Shown piece after piece: positions 16,108 through 23,813 of a stretch of 64,000 bases of DNA. Numbering within the stretch: position 1 is the stretch's first letter; each line of letters begins with the position of its first letter. Source of the stretch: Clostridiales bacterium (GTDB lineage Bacteria > Bacillota > Clostridia > Oscillospirales > Oscillospiraceae). Below the pieces are notes generated by a model that did not search any database, was not told the DNA's origin, and was given only the letters and a program-made list of their open reading frames with translations. The DNA lies in the NCBI GenBank assembly GCA_019415645.1, contig DXYV01000007.1, positions 36,145 to 100,144 on the forward strand. Direction: 5' to 3'. The position numbers and the translations under genes are program-made.

Positions 16108-18405
16108 TCACTCCTCCACCAGATTGACACCAACACGGTTTGACTCGGCCTTGTTCAAGCGATAGACGATCTTTCCCAGCACTTCACCGTCCAACACCAG
16201 ATAGGCCTCACTGTTGCCTCCATATCCGCCTTCCGACAGCGCTTGCTTAAAGGCTTGCACCATAGTGGCCAAAGGCGTTTCAATGTTTGTGCCGCTCTTC
16301 TGGTCACCGAGGACCGCCAGGAATTCCCTGTTGGGCGGGATGACCGCGCCTTTGGCCAGCCGCGGCAACTTCACCGGCGCGATCTCGCTGATCGGGGGCG
16401 GGAAACCCAAAAGAGACCGGATGACATCAAAAGCGGCATTGACCGCCCGAATGAAGGCGTTGATACCGTCGATGATGAAGTTGATACCGCCCTCCAGCAG
16501 GGTCACGATCGTGTTCCAGATGCCGCGGAACACCTCTGTAATTCCATTCCATGCACGCGTCCAGTCCGCGGTAAAAACGCCGGAGATGAAAGTAATGACC
16601 CCAGAAAGTATCTGAGTAATTGAGGAGGCCAGCCCATCCAGCACCTGGAGTATCGTCGCGATAAAGTCGTTTACAAATGACCGGATCCATTCAATCAGCC
16701 CGGAGATCTTGCCCTGGGTGATCTCGTCCAGCCAAGTCAGGAAAGAGTTGATCGCGTTCTGCAGCGCCAGCAAGATCGACTGGATGATCATCTGAAGGCC
16801 CTGAATCATCAACTGAAGCCCCTGGAGGGTGAGGGACAGGTCCATGGTGAAGATGCCCTTGAAAAAGTCCAGGAACCCCTGAAGCAGAGTTTTGATCCCG
16901 TCCAGCATCAGTTGCCCCTGGCCAAATGCGTTGGTGAATACCAGGAGCAGGCTGGCGATCGCCGCTACAAGGAGCGGGATCCAGGAGCCAGTCAGCAACG
17001 AGATACCGAGGCCGCCCATCAAAAGGCCGGAGACGGTAGTAAGCATATTCTCAAAGGTCCAGCCGACCTTCAGCGCGTCTTGTATTCCGGTCACGAACAT
17101 TGTGAGCCCGGATACAATGAGGCCGATCGCGGCTCCCACTTTGCCGAAAGCGATACCAAGTCCAGCGGCGAGCATGGCTCCGCCGCTCAACATCTGAAGG
17201 AAGTTGTCCAGATTGACTCCGTTCTGCCACGCGTCCCAGGCGCCTTTGACCAGTTCGATGGCGCCTGTAATGGCCACCAGCAGACCGACAAACATCTTCA
17301 GGCCGCCAAGGAAAGAGTCAGAGAGTTTCCACGCCAGCAGTGCGGCGCCAATCAACTTTATCCAATTAAGCAGTTTGTCGAAGTCCTGCTCCATATTGGA
17401 AGTGTCAAAAGAAAAATCGGGCGCAGTGGCCGCCGCCCCTCCACCACCGGCGCTGGAGGCGTTGCTGGACAGCTTATTGATTTGGTCAAAACTCGCCAGA
17501 GACTTGGAAGCGCCCTTTGCGGCTGATCCTGTCGCCTCAATAGCGGCCGCCTCGTCATAGAGGCCCTCAGCGGCATCTTTCGACTGCTCTATCGTGCCGC
17601 CAAACAGCATCGAAAGAAATCCGGCGATCGCGGTAACGATTCTGGTGAGAATGTTCAGAAATGCTGTAAAGGCGGGAATTATCACCTGAAGAATAGGCTG
17701 TGCGAGCGTATAAAGCGCGGCGCGGAGCTGAGCCAGAGCGGTGGACGCCTCCCGGTTTGTGCTGATCAGGTTCCCCATGGTCTTTCTCAGCGCCGCAAAC
17801 CCCTGGGAGATCAGAGTGAAAATGAGTGCGCTGCGCATCACCTCGCGGAGCCGCATCCCGAATCGCTGGACGGACTTCTGCGCCCGATCGACTGCCTTCC
17901 CCATCGCGGCCGAAGCCTGGGCACTGGCGCTGGCGGGTTTGGCCAATTCCGTCGCGAGCGCGCCGGCCCGGTCCTTTGCCGTGGCCAGTTCCTCATTCAG
18001 CCGCTTTGTCTCTGCGTCGATAGCGTCCATACGATCCGCGGCGCGGTCAAATTTCTGCTGGAGGGAGTCAACGACTTTCTGCTGGGAGGAGAGTTCCTTT
18101 GTGACGCCGGCCTGTCGCGCTGCGGCGTCCGTATAAGCGGATATGCTGGCGGGGTCATTGATGTTTGAGCCGGACAGGGCCGTAGCTACGCGCTGTGACT
18201 CGTCCTGCAGGGCGGCCAGTTTTGCCTTTGCCGCATCCAGCTGAGCACCGAGGTCAGCGACCTGCTTGGCGATCGGGAGGCGCTTGTTGGACGATTTTTG
18301 AATCTGCGCCTCCAGCCGCTCGACTTTTTTATTCGCCGCCGCAAGATCTTTTTCCAGGTCCGCATTATCCAATTTGGTGCTGTAGGTAATAGAACCGTCA
18401 GCCAC
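16108..18405 (-). CDS. Tail tape measure protein
   Basis: 765 residues. The N-terminal coiled coil (about 10-160, Lys/Glu/Ala-rich) is followed by hydrophobic segments (around 225-270 and 335-500) and a long amphipathic region, then a C-terminal RLAKGAVIPPNREFLAVLGD motif typical of Firmicute tape measures. GTG start at 18405 with AGGTGA upstream. It sets tail length and assists DNA entry; the short length implies a short siphovirus tail. Confidence 0.88.
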   Translation of the reverse strand: MADGSITYSTKLDNADLEKDLAAANKKVERLEAQIQKSSNKRLPIAKQVADLGAQLDAAKAKLAALQDESQRVATALSGSNINDPASISAYTDAAARQAGVTKELSSQQKVVDSLQQKFDRAADRMDAIDAETKRLNEELATAKDRAGALATELAKPASASAQASAAMGKAVDRAQKSVQRFGMRLREVMRSALIFTLISQGFAALRKTMGNLISTNREASTALAQLRAALYTLAQPILQVIIPAFTAFLNILTRIVTAIAGFLSMLFGGTIEQSKDAAEGLYDEAAAIEATGSAAKGASKSLASFDQINKLSSNASSAGGGGAAATAPDFSFDTSNMEQDFDKLLNWIKLIGAALLAWKLSDSFLGGLKMFVGLLVAITGAIELVKGAWDAWQNGVNLDNFLQMLSGGAMLAAGLGIAFGKVGAAIGLIVSGLTMFVTGIQDALKVGWTFENMLTTVSGLLMGGLGISLLTGSWIPLLVAAIASLLLVFTNAFGQGQLMLDGIKTLLQGFLDFFKGIFTMDLSLTLQGLQLMIQGLQMIIQSILLALQNAINSFLTWLDEITQGKISGLIEWIRSFVNDFIATILQVLDGLASSITQILSGVITFISGVFTADWTRAWNGITEVFRGIWNTIVTLLEGGINFIIDGINAFIRAVNAAFDVIRSLLGFPPPISEIAPVKLPRLAKGAVIPPNREFLAVLGDQKSGTNIETPLATMVQAFKQALSEGGYGGNSEAYLVLDGEVLGKIVYRLNKAESNRVGVNLVEE

Positions 18406-18416
18406 AGAGCGTCACC

Positions 18417-18974
18417 TCACTTCTTGCCCAGCCATGCATCGATCACTGCGTTTTCTGCTTCAGTGAACGGGGTCTTGATGTCAACAAGGTCCCGGTTATT
18501 TTGATACCACTCCCGGTCAGCCTTATCCAGGGGCTTGCCTTTGGCTTTCAACAACCGGATACGGACGATCTGCGCGAAAAGGCAGTCCCCGATTTCGTAG
18601 TACGCAGAGATGAAAGTCCACCAATGGAGATACTTCAACTCCCGAATTTCTGTTCCGATGACCCGATTTATTGGGGCCACGATATATTTGAAGTCCTGCT
18701 CCCAATCCATCAGCTTGGGGGCGGGGCGCTGATTTCTTTCATCTGATCCGCAGTTGATGAACCAGATGCACTGTTCTATGGCCTCCTGATAGGCGTCCGC
18801 TGGTATGTCCTCAAAGTCCGGATAGAATATGCGGAGCATGACTTCCGCCCTCTCTTCTCCAGTGAGTTCGGGATCCACAAGCGCAACGCAAATATCCAGG
18901 ATGGCCCGGTAGTCAGAACGAATGGAGTACTCCCGTCCAGCCACATATGCAGTTTTTGGAAGAGAGTACTCCAT
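18417..18974 (-). CDS. Gp15-family phage tail assembly protein
   Basis: 185 residues resembling the bacteriophage Gp15 family, with DYRAILDICVALVDPELTGEERAEVML and YEIGDCLFAQIVRIR. It sits between a chaperone-like gene and the tape measure, the place of tail assembly chaperones. ATG 18974 has its own GGAGGA just upstream, overlapping the previous stop, so a programmed frameshift is not needed to express it. Confidence 0.8.
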   Translation of the reverse strand: MEYSLPKTAYVAGREYSIRSDYRAILDICVALVDPELTGEERAEVMLRIFYPDFEDIPADAYQEAIEQCIWFINCGSDERNQRPAPKLMDWEQDFKYIVAPINRVIGTEIRELKYLHWWTFISAYYEIGDCLFAQIVRIRLLKAKGKPLDKADREWYQNNRDLVDIKTPFTEAENAVIDAWLGKK

Positions 18975-18985
18975 ATCGTTCCTCC

Positions 18986-19402
18986 TCAACGATGGTATTT
19001 CTTCAGGTACTTTTCCACCCGCGGACGAGAGGATTTTACCTGTTTCGACATCTCCTCCGGAACCGTATCGATTACCGCGAGGAGGAAATTGGTCCACAGG
19101 GGCAGGCCCTCCGCCATCGCGTAGGTGCTGATCCCCTGGAACAGAGCTGCAGCGGTGCCGCTTCCGAAGAGATTATCGATGCCGGCACAGACATCGGCGT
19201 CCCTCTGCTTGGCATACTCGAAGAACGCGGTGTTGTCTGTGAACTTCTTGTCCTTATCCGCCTCATACTTCTCCGCACAGGAGACGAAGAAGTCGTACAG
19301 GCTGGAGACGAAATTCACATCGGTGGGATTATAGGAGATCTCCGCAGCACCATCATTGACCGAAAAAGTTTTTACTCCGGTCGAAAACTTCAGCGCATTC
19401 AT
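18986..19402 (-). CDS. Phage tail assembly chaperone-like protein
   Basis: 138 residues, mainly helical, with FVSSLYDFFVSCAEKYEAD and KQVKSSRPRVEKYLKKYHR. It lies between the major tail protein and the Gp15-like gene, the position of tail chaperones in SPP1-like and related phages. Start has GGAGGT upstream. Function inferred from position. Confidence 0.72.
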   Translation of the reverse strand: MNALKFSTGVKTFSVNDGAAEISYNPTDVNFVSSLYDFFVSCAEKYEADKDKKFTDNTAFFEYAKQRDADVCAGIDNLFGSGTAAALFQGISTYAMAEGLPLWTNFLLAVIDTVPEEMSKQVKSSRPRVEKYLKKYHR

Positions 19403-19417
19403 AAATCGGACCTCCTA

Positions 19418-19939
19418 TTATGCGGTTTCAGGCGTGAAGACCACGCCAGTGCCGGAAATAGCGGCCGTTCCCTTGGTGCGGGTTCCTCCGAAGGTGATAT
19501 CCAGCGGCATACCCACATTGGCGCTCCCACCTAAAGACGCCGGCTTTACCAGGCAAGACGCATACCGCTCAGCGAAAACGGCGGTATCAGCGGTGCCGGC
19601 GTAAGCATGTACGACCAGCAGATCGTTGTTGGCCATAGCCGCCACATCCTGGTCCCGGATAGACTGATTCCAGATTTTTACCTGTGCCTTGTCTCCGGCG
19701 TCCAGTTCACAGGGCTCGAAAGTCTGCGTGACAATGGGCTTGTTCAGCGTCGTATAGACCTCGCCGAAAATATCGGTCTTGCTCTCCTCGTTGAAGTCAT
19801 ACTCCATCGAGCTCTCCTCAACGCGCTTTCCGATAGGGCTCCACACCGGCTCGTCAGCGTCTCCCGTGTTCAGATACAGGATCAGCAGTTTGCGGTCTAC
19901 AACCTGGCCGGCCGTGGTGTTGAAAGTTAAATCAGCCAT
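19418..19939 (-). CDS. Major tail (tube) protein
   Basis: 173 residues, beta-rich, with ESSMEYDFNEESKTDIFGEVYTT and ITFGGTRTKGTA, typical of Firmicute siphophage major tail proteins. It follows the tail-completion gene and precedes chaperone and tape measure genes. AAAGGAGG precedes the start, consistent with strong expression. Confidence 0.85.
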   Translation of the reverse strand: MADLTFNTTAGQVVDRKLLILYLNTGDADEPVWSPIGKRVEESSMEYDFNEESKTDIFGEVYTTLNKPIVTQTFEPCELDAGDKAQVKIWNQSIRDQDVAAMANNDLLVVHAYAGTADTAVFAERYASCLVKPASLGGSANVGMPLDITFGGTRTKGTAAISGTGVVFTPETA

Positions 19940-20385
19940 TTATTTTCCTCCTTGAAAACTCGAACGAATTGCACGGATAACTGCACAACATAAACAGCTG
20001 TGCCCTCTTCATCCGCCTGGTAGAGCGTTCCGTTTTGGGCCGTGATACGCTCTGAGCGCGGGTCATCACCGAAGATCGGCGCGATACCGGAGACCGACTG
20101 CGCTTGTGCCCACTCCTGAAGATCTACAATCCAGTCGGCATTGGCCTCGGCGCCTTCCTCGTCCCCTGGGGCTTTTTCAAACACATAGTACAGCGCGAAG
20201 TTATACTGGTTTGTCACGGTGGTGCAGCCGGTGATGTCCCGCCGGCGCGAGACCTCTACAAGTCCGTCGGGCAGGATCCCGCCGGTACCAGGAACTTTGT
20301 CGGTATAGTCCACACGAAAATTCGTGAGGATATCAAATTGCGGGAAAGTAGCCAGCCACTTCTTTACTTGCTCCAGAGCCGTCAT
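19927..20385 (-). CDS. Phage tail terminator / minor capsid-type protein
   Basis: 152 residues with WLATFPQF at the N-terminus and a C-terminal YVVQLSVQFVRVFKEE strand, as in tail-terminator proteins. It overlaps both neighbours by a few bases. Predicted to cap the tail tube at the head-tail junction. Confidence 0.72.
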   Translation of the reverse strand: MTALEQVKKWLATFPQFDILTNFRVDYTDKVPGTGGILPDGLVEVSRRRDITGCTTVTNQYNFALYYVFEKAPGDEEGAEANADWIVDLQEWAQAQSVSGIAPIFGDDPRSERITAQNGTLYQADEEGTAVYVVQLSVQFVRVFKEENKWLI

Positions 20386-20852
20386 CTGCTATCGGGCCTC
20401 CTTCTGATGTATCTCTTGAGATCTTCAAGCATGGCCCGTCCTTCCTTGGCCATGAGGCGGCGCCCCCAGAAAGGGCCTGCCTCCGGGTTCTTGGAGGCCG
20501 TATAGGTCAGCGGACGATCTGTGGCCTTCAGCTGGGCACCCCTGGGCCACCGCGGTCCCACGCCGGGGATCACGGCAGGACCTTTCCCGGTAGCCGCATT
20601 CACCATTATTTTGCCCTCATGCAGATACCTGGCGTATCTCGTAAAGGTGTTGATCTCCGGGCGTCTGACCGGGGACTGCGCTACAGTCAGTTTTATCGTG
20701 GCCCCGGTCCTGTACGGCATATACTTCGTGATCCGGCGAAGGACATTTGCCGTGTGGAACTGCTGCACATCTCCGCTCCGGTCGAGGCCCTTCCTGCGCA
20801 TGATCTCCGCTACGGGCCTGGTGTTGACTTTGATGGTACCGACAATAGACAT
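20382..20852 (-). CDS. Minor capsid / head-tail joining protein (HK97 gp10-like)
   Basis: 156 residues, strongly basic, with RRITKYMPYRTGATIK and TRYARYLHEGKI motifs common to phage minor capsid proteins of the gp10/Minor_capsid_2 kind. It is located in the connector block between capsid and tail genes and is probably a head-tail joining component. Confidence 0.78.
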   Translation of the reverse strand: MSIVGTIKVNTRPVAEIMRRKGLDRSGDVQQFHTANVLRRITKYMPYRTGATIKLTVAQSPVRRPEINTFTRYARYLHEGKIMVNAATGKGPAVIPGVGPRWPRGAQLKATDRPLTYTASKNPEAGPFWGRRLMAKEGRAMLEDLKRYIRRRPDSR

Positions 20853-20853
20853 C

Positions 20854-21228
20854 TCAGCCCCCCGCTTCCGTGTGGATGACTACGCCGTTGAAGTACTTTG
20901 GATCCACATATTTCACCACGACCAGGCCTGGCGTGGTGACGGGCACCAGGGCGGCCCAGGCCTCACGAGTCGTGATCTCCGGCCCTTCGCCCAGCTGCAC
21001 CTTGTCCCCCACGGCCACCGGTATTTCAGGCCCTGGGATCACGAGGAGAAAGCTGTTTGCCTCAGTACTGCCGGTTTTGTCCACATTCTGAGTTTTCTTG
21101 AAGTCCAGGAAGGCATTTTTGAAGACCCTGCGCGTGTAGGTGGATTTTCCGTCCCAGTGGTACACCGTTACCGTCTGATTACATAGGCGATAACTGACAG
21201 GGCAACTGCGGCGCCTGATCGGGATCAT
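20854..21228 (-). CDS. Phage minor capsid protein (head-tail stopper position)
   Basis: 124 residues. The N-terminal IRRRSCPVSYRLCNQTVTVYHWDG and following FLDFKKTQNVDKTGS are typical of the Minor_capsid_1 type. It overlaps the connector gene by 4 bases. Likely the stopper that closes the filled head. Confidence 0.78.
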   Translation of the reverse strand: MIPIRRRSCPVSYRLCNQTVTVYHWDGKSTYTRRVFKNAFLDFKKTQNVDKTGSTEANSFLLVIPGPEIPVAVGDKVQLGEGPEITTREAWAALVPVTTPGLVVVKYVDPKYFNGVVIHTEAGG

Positions 21229-21590
21229 CCGCCCACCCCCCGATAAATATCGAGGTAGAGGGAGGCGGCCCGGTACAAGGTCTTCGATTGCCCTTTTTCG
21301 GATAGATCTATCGCGGTGCCTATGTTCGTACCGTAGCTGGTAGAAACACTCCCCACGGACGCCGACTGAATCGGCCCGCCGTCGCCGTTAAGAGCCAGGT
21401 CAAAACCGTGAAGTGCTTCAGCCATAGCGCAGATGGCCATGTCCTCTGCACCCGGCTCCGGAGCGGACACAGTGTAGATCCTCTTATACCGGCGGAGCTG
21501 GGCAGATGCCCGCGCCTCCACCTCAGGCCACTCCGCGGAGGAGATGGCGCCGCCGTGGTATTCGGCAGTATAGAATTCATAAGTGACCAT
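21225..21590 (-). CDS. Phage head-tail connector (adaptor) protein
   Basis: 121 residues, helical, with MVTYEFYTAEYHGGAISSAEW and EDMAICAMAEALHGFD, as in Firmicute gp6-type adaptor proteins. I set the start at 21590 after GAGGGGG. A longer frame would run into the upstream zinc-finger gene. Confidence 0.78.
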   Translation of the reverse strand: MVTYEFYTAEYHGGAISSAEWPEVEARASAQLRRYKRIYTVSAPEPGAEDMAICAMAEALHGFDLALNGDGGPIQSASVGSVSTSYGTNIGTAIDLSEKGQSKTLYRAASLYLDIYRGVGG

Positions 21591-21604
21591 GGCGGCGCCC
21601 CCTC

Positions 21605-21769
21605 TTATTCCGTAGCTTCCTGTTCCGTCTTGGGACCTTCGGTGTTGGGATGCTTCTCCTGCAGGTGCTTGGAGAGAGCCGCCTCGCTCTTGTACTCCTT
21701 GCCACAAGCAGGGCAAACATACTTTTCATCGGGGACCCTGCTGGGGAAAATCAGTCCGATAGTTCTCAT
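21605..21769 (-). CDS. 54-residue C2H2-type zinc-finger protein between capsid and connector genes
   Basis: A 55-codon frame starting ATG 21769, with GGAGG nine bases upstream, and ending TAA at 21605. Residues about 18-39 read YVCPACGKEYKSEAALSKH followed by LQEKH, a single classical C-x2-C-x12-H-x4-H finger. It fills the only gap between the major capsid gene and the connector gene, so it is translated with the structural genes. Its role is unknown; nucleic-acid or structural zinc binding is inferred from the finger alone. Confidence 0.75.
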   Translation of the reverse strand: MRTIGLIFPSRVPDEKYVCPACGKEYKSEAALSKHLQEKHPNTEGPKTEQEATE

Positions 21770-21780
21770 TGGCGGCCTCC

Positions 21781-22668
21781 TTAAGTGCTCGCGGCCTTGT
21801 GGTGCAGATAGATGCCTGCGACTTTGTTCTCGTAGGCATCCGCAATACCCACATTGCGGTACCCGAACTTATAGGCATCCGCGTCCTGGTTGACATCAGG
21901 AGTGATGATCTTGGGCGCGATGTGCTTGGGGAACTGGATGACGGCGGACTTCTCGATGATCATGAAGTTGATGTCCGCACCGGTGGTTGCGGTCTTAATG
22001 TAACCGCCAGCCTCCTCGCCGGTGGTGGAACCGTCGTACTGATCGATGGCGGTATAGAACCGGGTCTGGGGCACCTTCTGAATGCCGGCAAAGTTCTTCA
22101 GAACTTCCTTGCTCTTCGTGGTGTCCATATCCTCGATCAGGCCGTACAGGGTGGGCGTAATGAACAGATAGCGGTTGTTGGCGTCAACCTCGTCCTCGTC
22201 CATCTTGCTCATACCAGCACGGATGGCCGCAATGACATCCGCACCGGTGGAAAGAGTGGCCCCGGCAGAGATCTTGGAAATGCCAGAAGTACCGGCATAG
22301 GTAGCGAACCGGAAGGCGTCGATCTCCGGAGCGACCTTAGTCCGGAGGAACTCACCGGCGAGCTGGCCAAACGCGATGCCGGCAGTCTCCAGGTTATCCA
22401 TGTTGTCCACCTGGAACATACGGCCGCGGTCGAAGTTACACTTCACCGTCTCGTTGGTCAGGGTCACATCGCCCTTGACATACCCACCATTGCGGGAGTA
22501 GTCGCCCAGGCCCTGCATGGAGATCTTGGGGATGATCAGCTCGTTGTAGTTGGCGCCCTGCCGCACGAGTTCGGGATTGCCGTCCAGAACGGAGGTCACG
22601 GACGCGACTTTGTAGATCTTGTCCAGAATGGGGACAAAAGTCTTTGCGAGAGTAATAGCGTTTGCCAT
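21781..22668 (-). CDS. Major capsid protein
   Basis: 295 residues, starting MANAITLAKTFVPILDKIYKVASVTSVL, the standard opening of Clostridia siphophage capsid proteins. Other landmarks are DEVDANNRYLFITPTLYG and DINFMIIEKSAVIQFPKHIAPKII near the C-terminus. It follows the scaffold gene and has AGGAG before the start. It forms the head shell. Confidence 0.9.
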   Translation of the reverse strand: MANAITLAKTFVPILDKIYKVASVTSVLDGNPELVRQGANYNELIIPKISMQGLGDYSRNGGYVKGDVTLTNETVKCNFDRGRMFQVDNMDNLETAGIAFGQLAGEFLRTKVAPEIDAFRFATYAGTSGISKISAGATLSTGADVIAAIRAGMSKMDEDEVDANNRYLFITPTLYGLIEDMDTTKSKEVLKNFAGIQKVPQTRFYTAIDQYDGSTTGEEAGGYIKTATTGADINFMIIEKSAVIQFPKHIAPKIITPDVNQDADAYKFGYRNVGIADAYENKVAGIYLHHKAAST

Positions 22669-22694
22669 TTACTGGTCTCCTTTCATCAAATGGC

Positions 22695-23258
22695 TCAATC
22701 CTTCTCAGGATCAAGCCCGGCGGCCGCCATAATTTTGGCGGTCTCAGTGTCGTACTTACCAGAGGGAGGATTCTTCCCCGTGCCGCCGGCATAGGGGGGC
22801 GGTGTGCCTTCATCCTCAAACAGATAGGCGCTTTCCTTCTTCAGATTCTCAAGAGCGGCCTTGAGGTCTGCATCCTGATTTTTGGACGCTTTGAGAGTAT
22901 CCAAATCCAGAAGGGCCGAGATCGCTTTCGCCGATCTGCCGTGCGCGGCAGTGATGGCGTCTTTGACCTTCCCCTCAAAGGCCATAGTATCCAGCTTTGC
23001 CTGCCACTCCTTATCCTTGTCGGTAAGCTGGCCCTGGAGTTTGGTGATCTCCCCTTGGAGTTGGGCCACATCGACGCCCTCGAACTTCTTCAGGCCATCC
23101 TTGGCAGTCTGTAGCTGCTCTTTGATGCTTTCGTAGTCCGCGAAGGGCTTCTTGGCCGCTTCGATATCCCTGCCGTTCTCGCCCATGATCGCGTCGATCA
23201 CTTCTTTGGAGAGCGGCTGGTCTCCGACTTTCAGATTCTCAAGGAATTCTCGCTTCAT
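22695..23258 (-). CDS. Phage capsid scaffolding protein (GP20-like)
   Basis: 187 residues, highly charged and helical, with MKREFLENLKVGDQPLSKEVIDAIM and a Gln/Lys/Asp coiled region LQGQLTDKDKEWQAKLDTM. This is the standard minor structural GP20/scaffold pattern. It lies directly before the major capsid gene and is expected to guide shell assembly and then leave the head. Confidence 0.88.
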   Translation of the reverse strand: MKREFLENLKVGDQPLSKEVIDAIMGENGRDIEAAKKPFADYESIKEQLQTAKDGLKKFEGVDVAQLQGEITKLQGQLTDKDKEWQAKLDTMAFEGKVKDAITAAHGRSAKAISALLDLDTLKASKNQDADLKAALENLKKESAYLFEDEGTPPPYAGGTGKNPPSGKYDTETAKIMAAAGLDPEKD

Positions 23259-23374
23259 CTGTTTCTCCTCTCTCCGCTACGCTTTTTTGTACGGGGGTCG
23301 CGCCCCCTGGCGGCCGCCCTGCATTACGCCCGGGCGCGGCGAATTAACTTGAAAACAGGAACAACCTGAAATCA

Positions 23375-23413
23375 ACAAAAAAGGGAGCCGACAGGATCTC
23401 TCCTATCAGCTCC
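23375..23413 (-). terminator. Internal terminator upstream of the scaffold-capsid genes
   Basis: A 13-bp stem with two G-U pairs (23401-23413 with 23384-23396), loop GAGA, followed leftward by C and six T. It separates portal/MuF genes from scaffold and capsid genes and implies partial termination or antitermination within the late operon. Confidence 0.7.
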
Positions 23414-23447
23414 ACTCAGCTCTTCCCGCTCACCACTTAGAGCGAGG

Positions 23448-23579
23448 TCATGATTTGATTTTTACAGGCTCCCGACGGATGCGGATGACTTTTACTCCCC
23501 CGCCCGGCATGGGGATCAACTCCACGCGGTCGTCTTTTGCCAGGATGCTCTCGATAGCTTTGATCACCTGTTCCGTCAT
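23448..23579 (-). CDS. 43-residue small phage protein of unknown function
   Basis: ATG 23579 follows GGAGG at 4-base spacing and the frame ends TGA at 23448. The sequence has a helical N-terminus (MTEQVIKAIESILAKDDR) and a basic beta-like C-terminus with VIRIRREPVKIKS. It lies between the 70-residue gene and the internal terminator. No family recognised. Confidence 0.6.
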   Translation of the reverse strand: MTEQVIKAIESILAKDDRVELIPMPGGGVKVIRIRREPVKIKS

Positions 23580-23600
23580 ATGGCCTCCCACCGTCTATCC

Positions 23601-23813
23601 TCAGTCTACGAATTCGATTTTCTCAATATCACTGATGCGCAGAGTCGTACCGCCGACATCCAGCAGCGGCTCGGCCATACCAAACTCTTCTTCACTGACT
23701 GTAGCGCCATAAGCCCAGCATGGACCAATAAAAACCGCTCCGTCAGTGCACTCGACGCGAACTGGCCGGCGGGAGTCCATATAATCGAAAAGTTCTTTTT
23801 CAGTGTAACTCAT
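23601..23813 (-). CDS. Small acidic Sm/SH3-like protein, candidate immunity protein for the MuF toxin
   Basis: 70 residues, net charge about -9, with a beta-rich pattern PVRVECTDGAVFIGPCWAY ... ISDIEKIEFVD that resembles small Sm-like barrels. The start overlaps the stop of the MuF-toxin gene by 4 bases. Polymorphic-toxin immunity genes usually sit directly downstream of the toxin and are often acidic, so immunity is a reasonable inference. A plain structural role is also possible. Confidence 0.65.
   Translation of the reverse strand: MSYTEKELFDYMDSRRPVRVECTDGAVFIGPCWAYGATVSEEEFGMAEPLLDVGGTTLRISDIEKIEFVD

Noticed and set aside
18974..19097. Possible programmed frameshift between the tail chaperone-like gene and the Gp15-like gene, as in many tail assembly genes
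   Set aside because: The Gp15-like gene has its own GGAGGA site and ATG right after the chaperone stop, and no canonical slippery heptamer is in frame at the end of the first gene.
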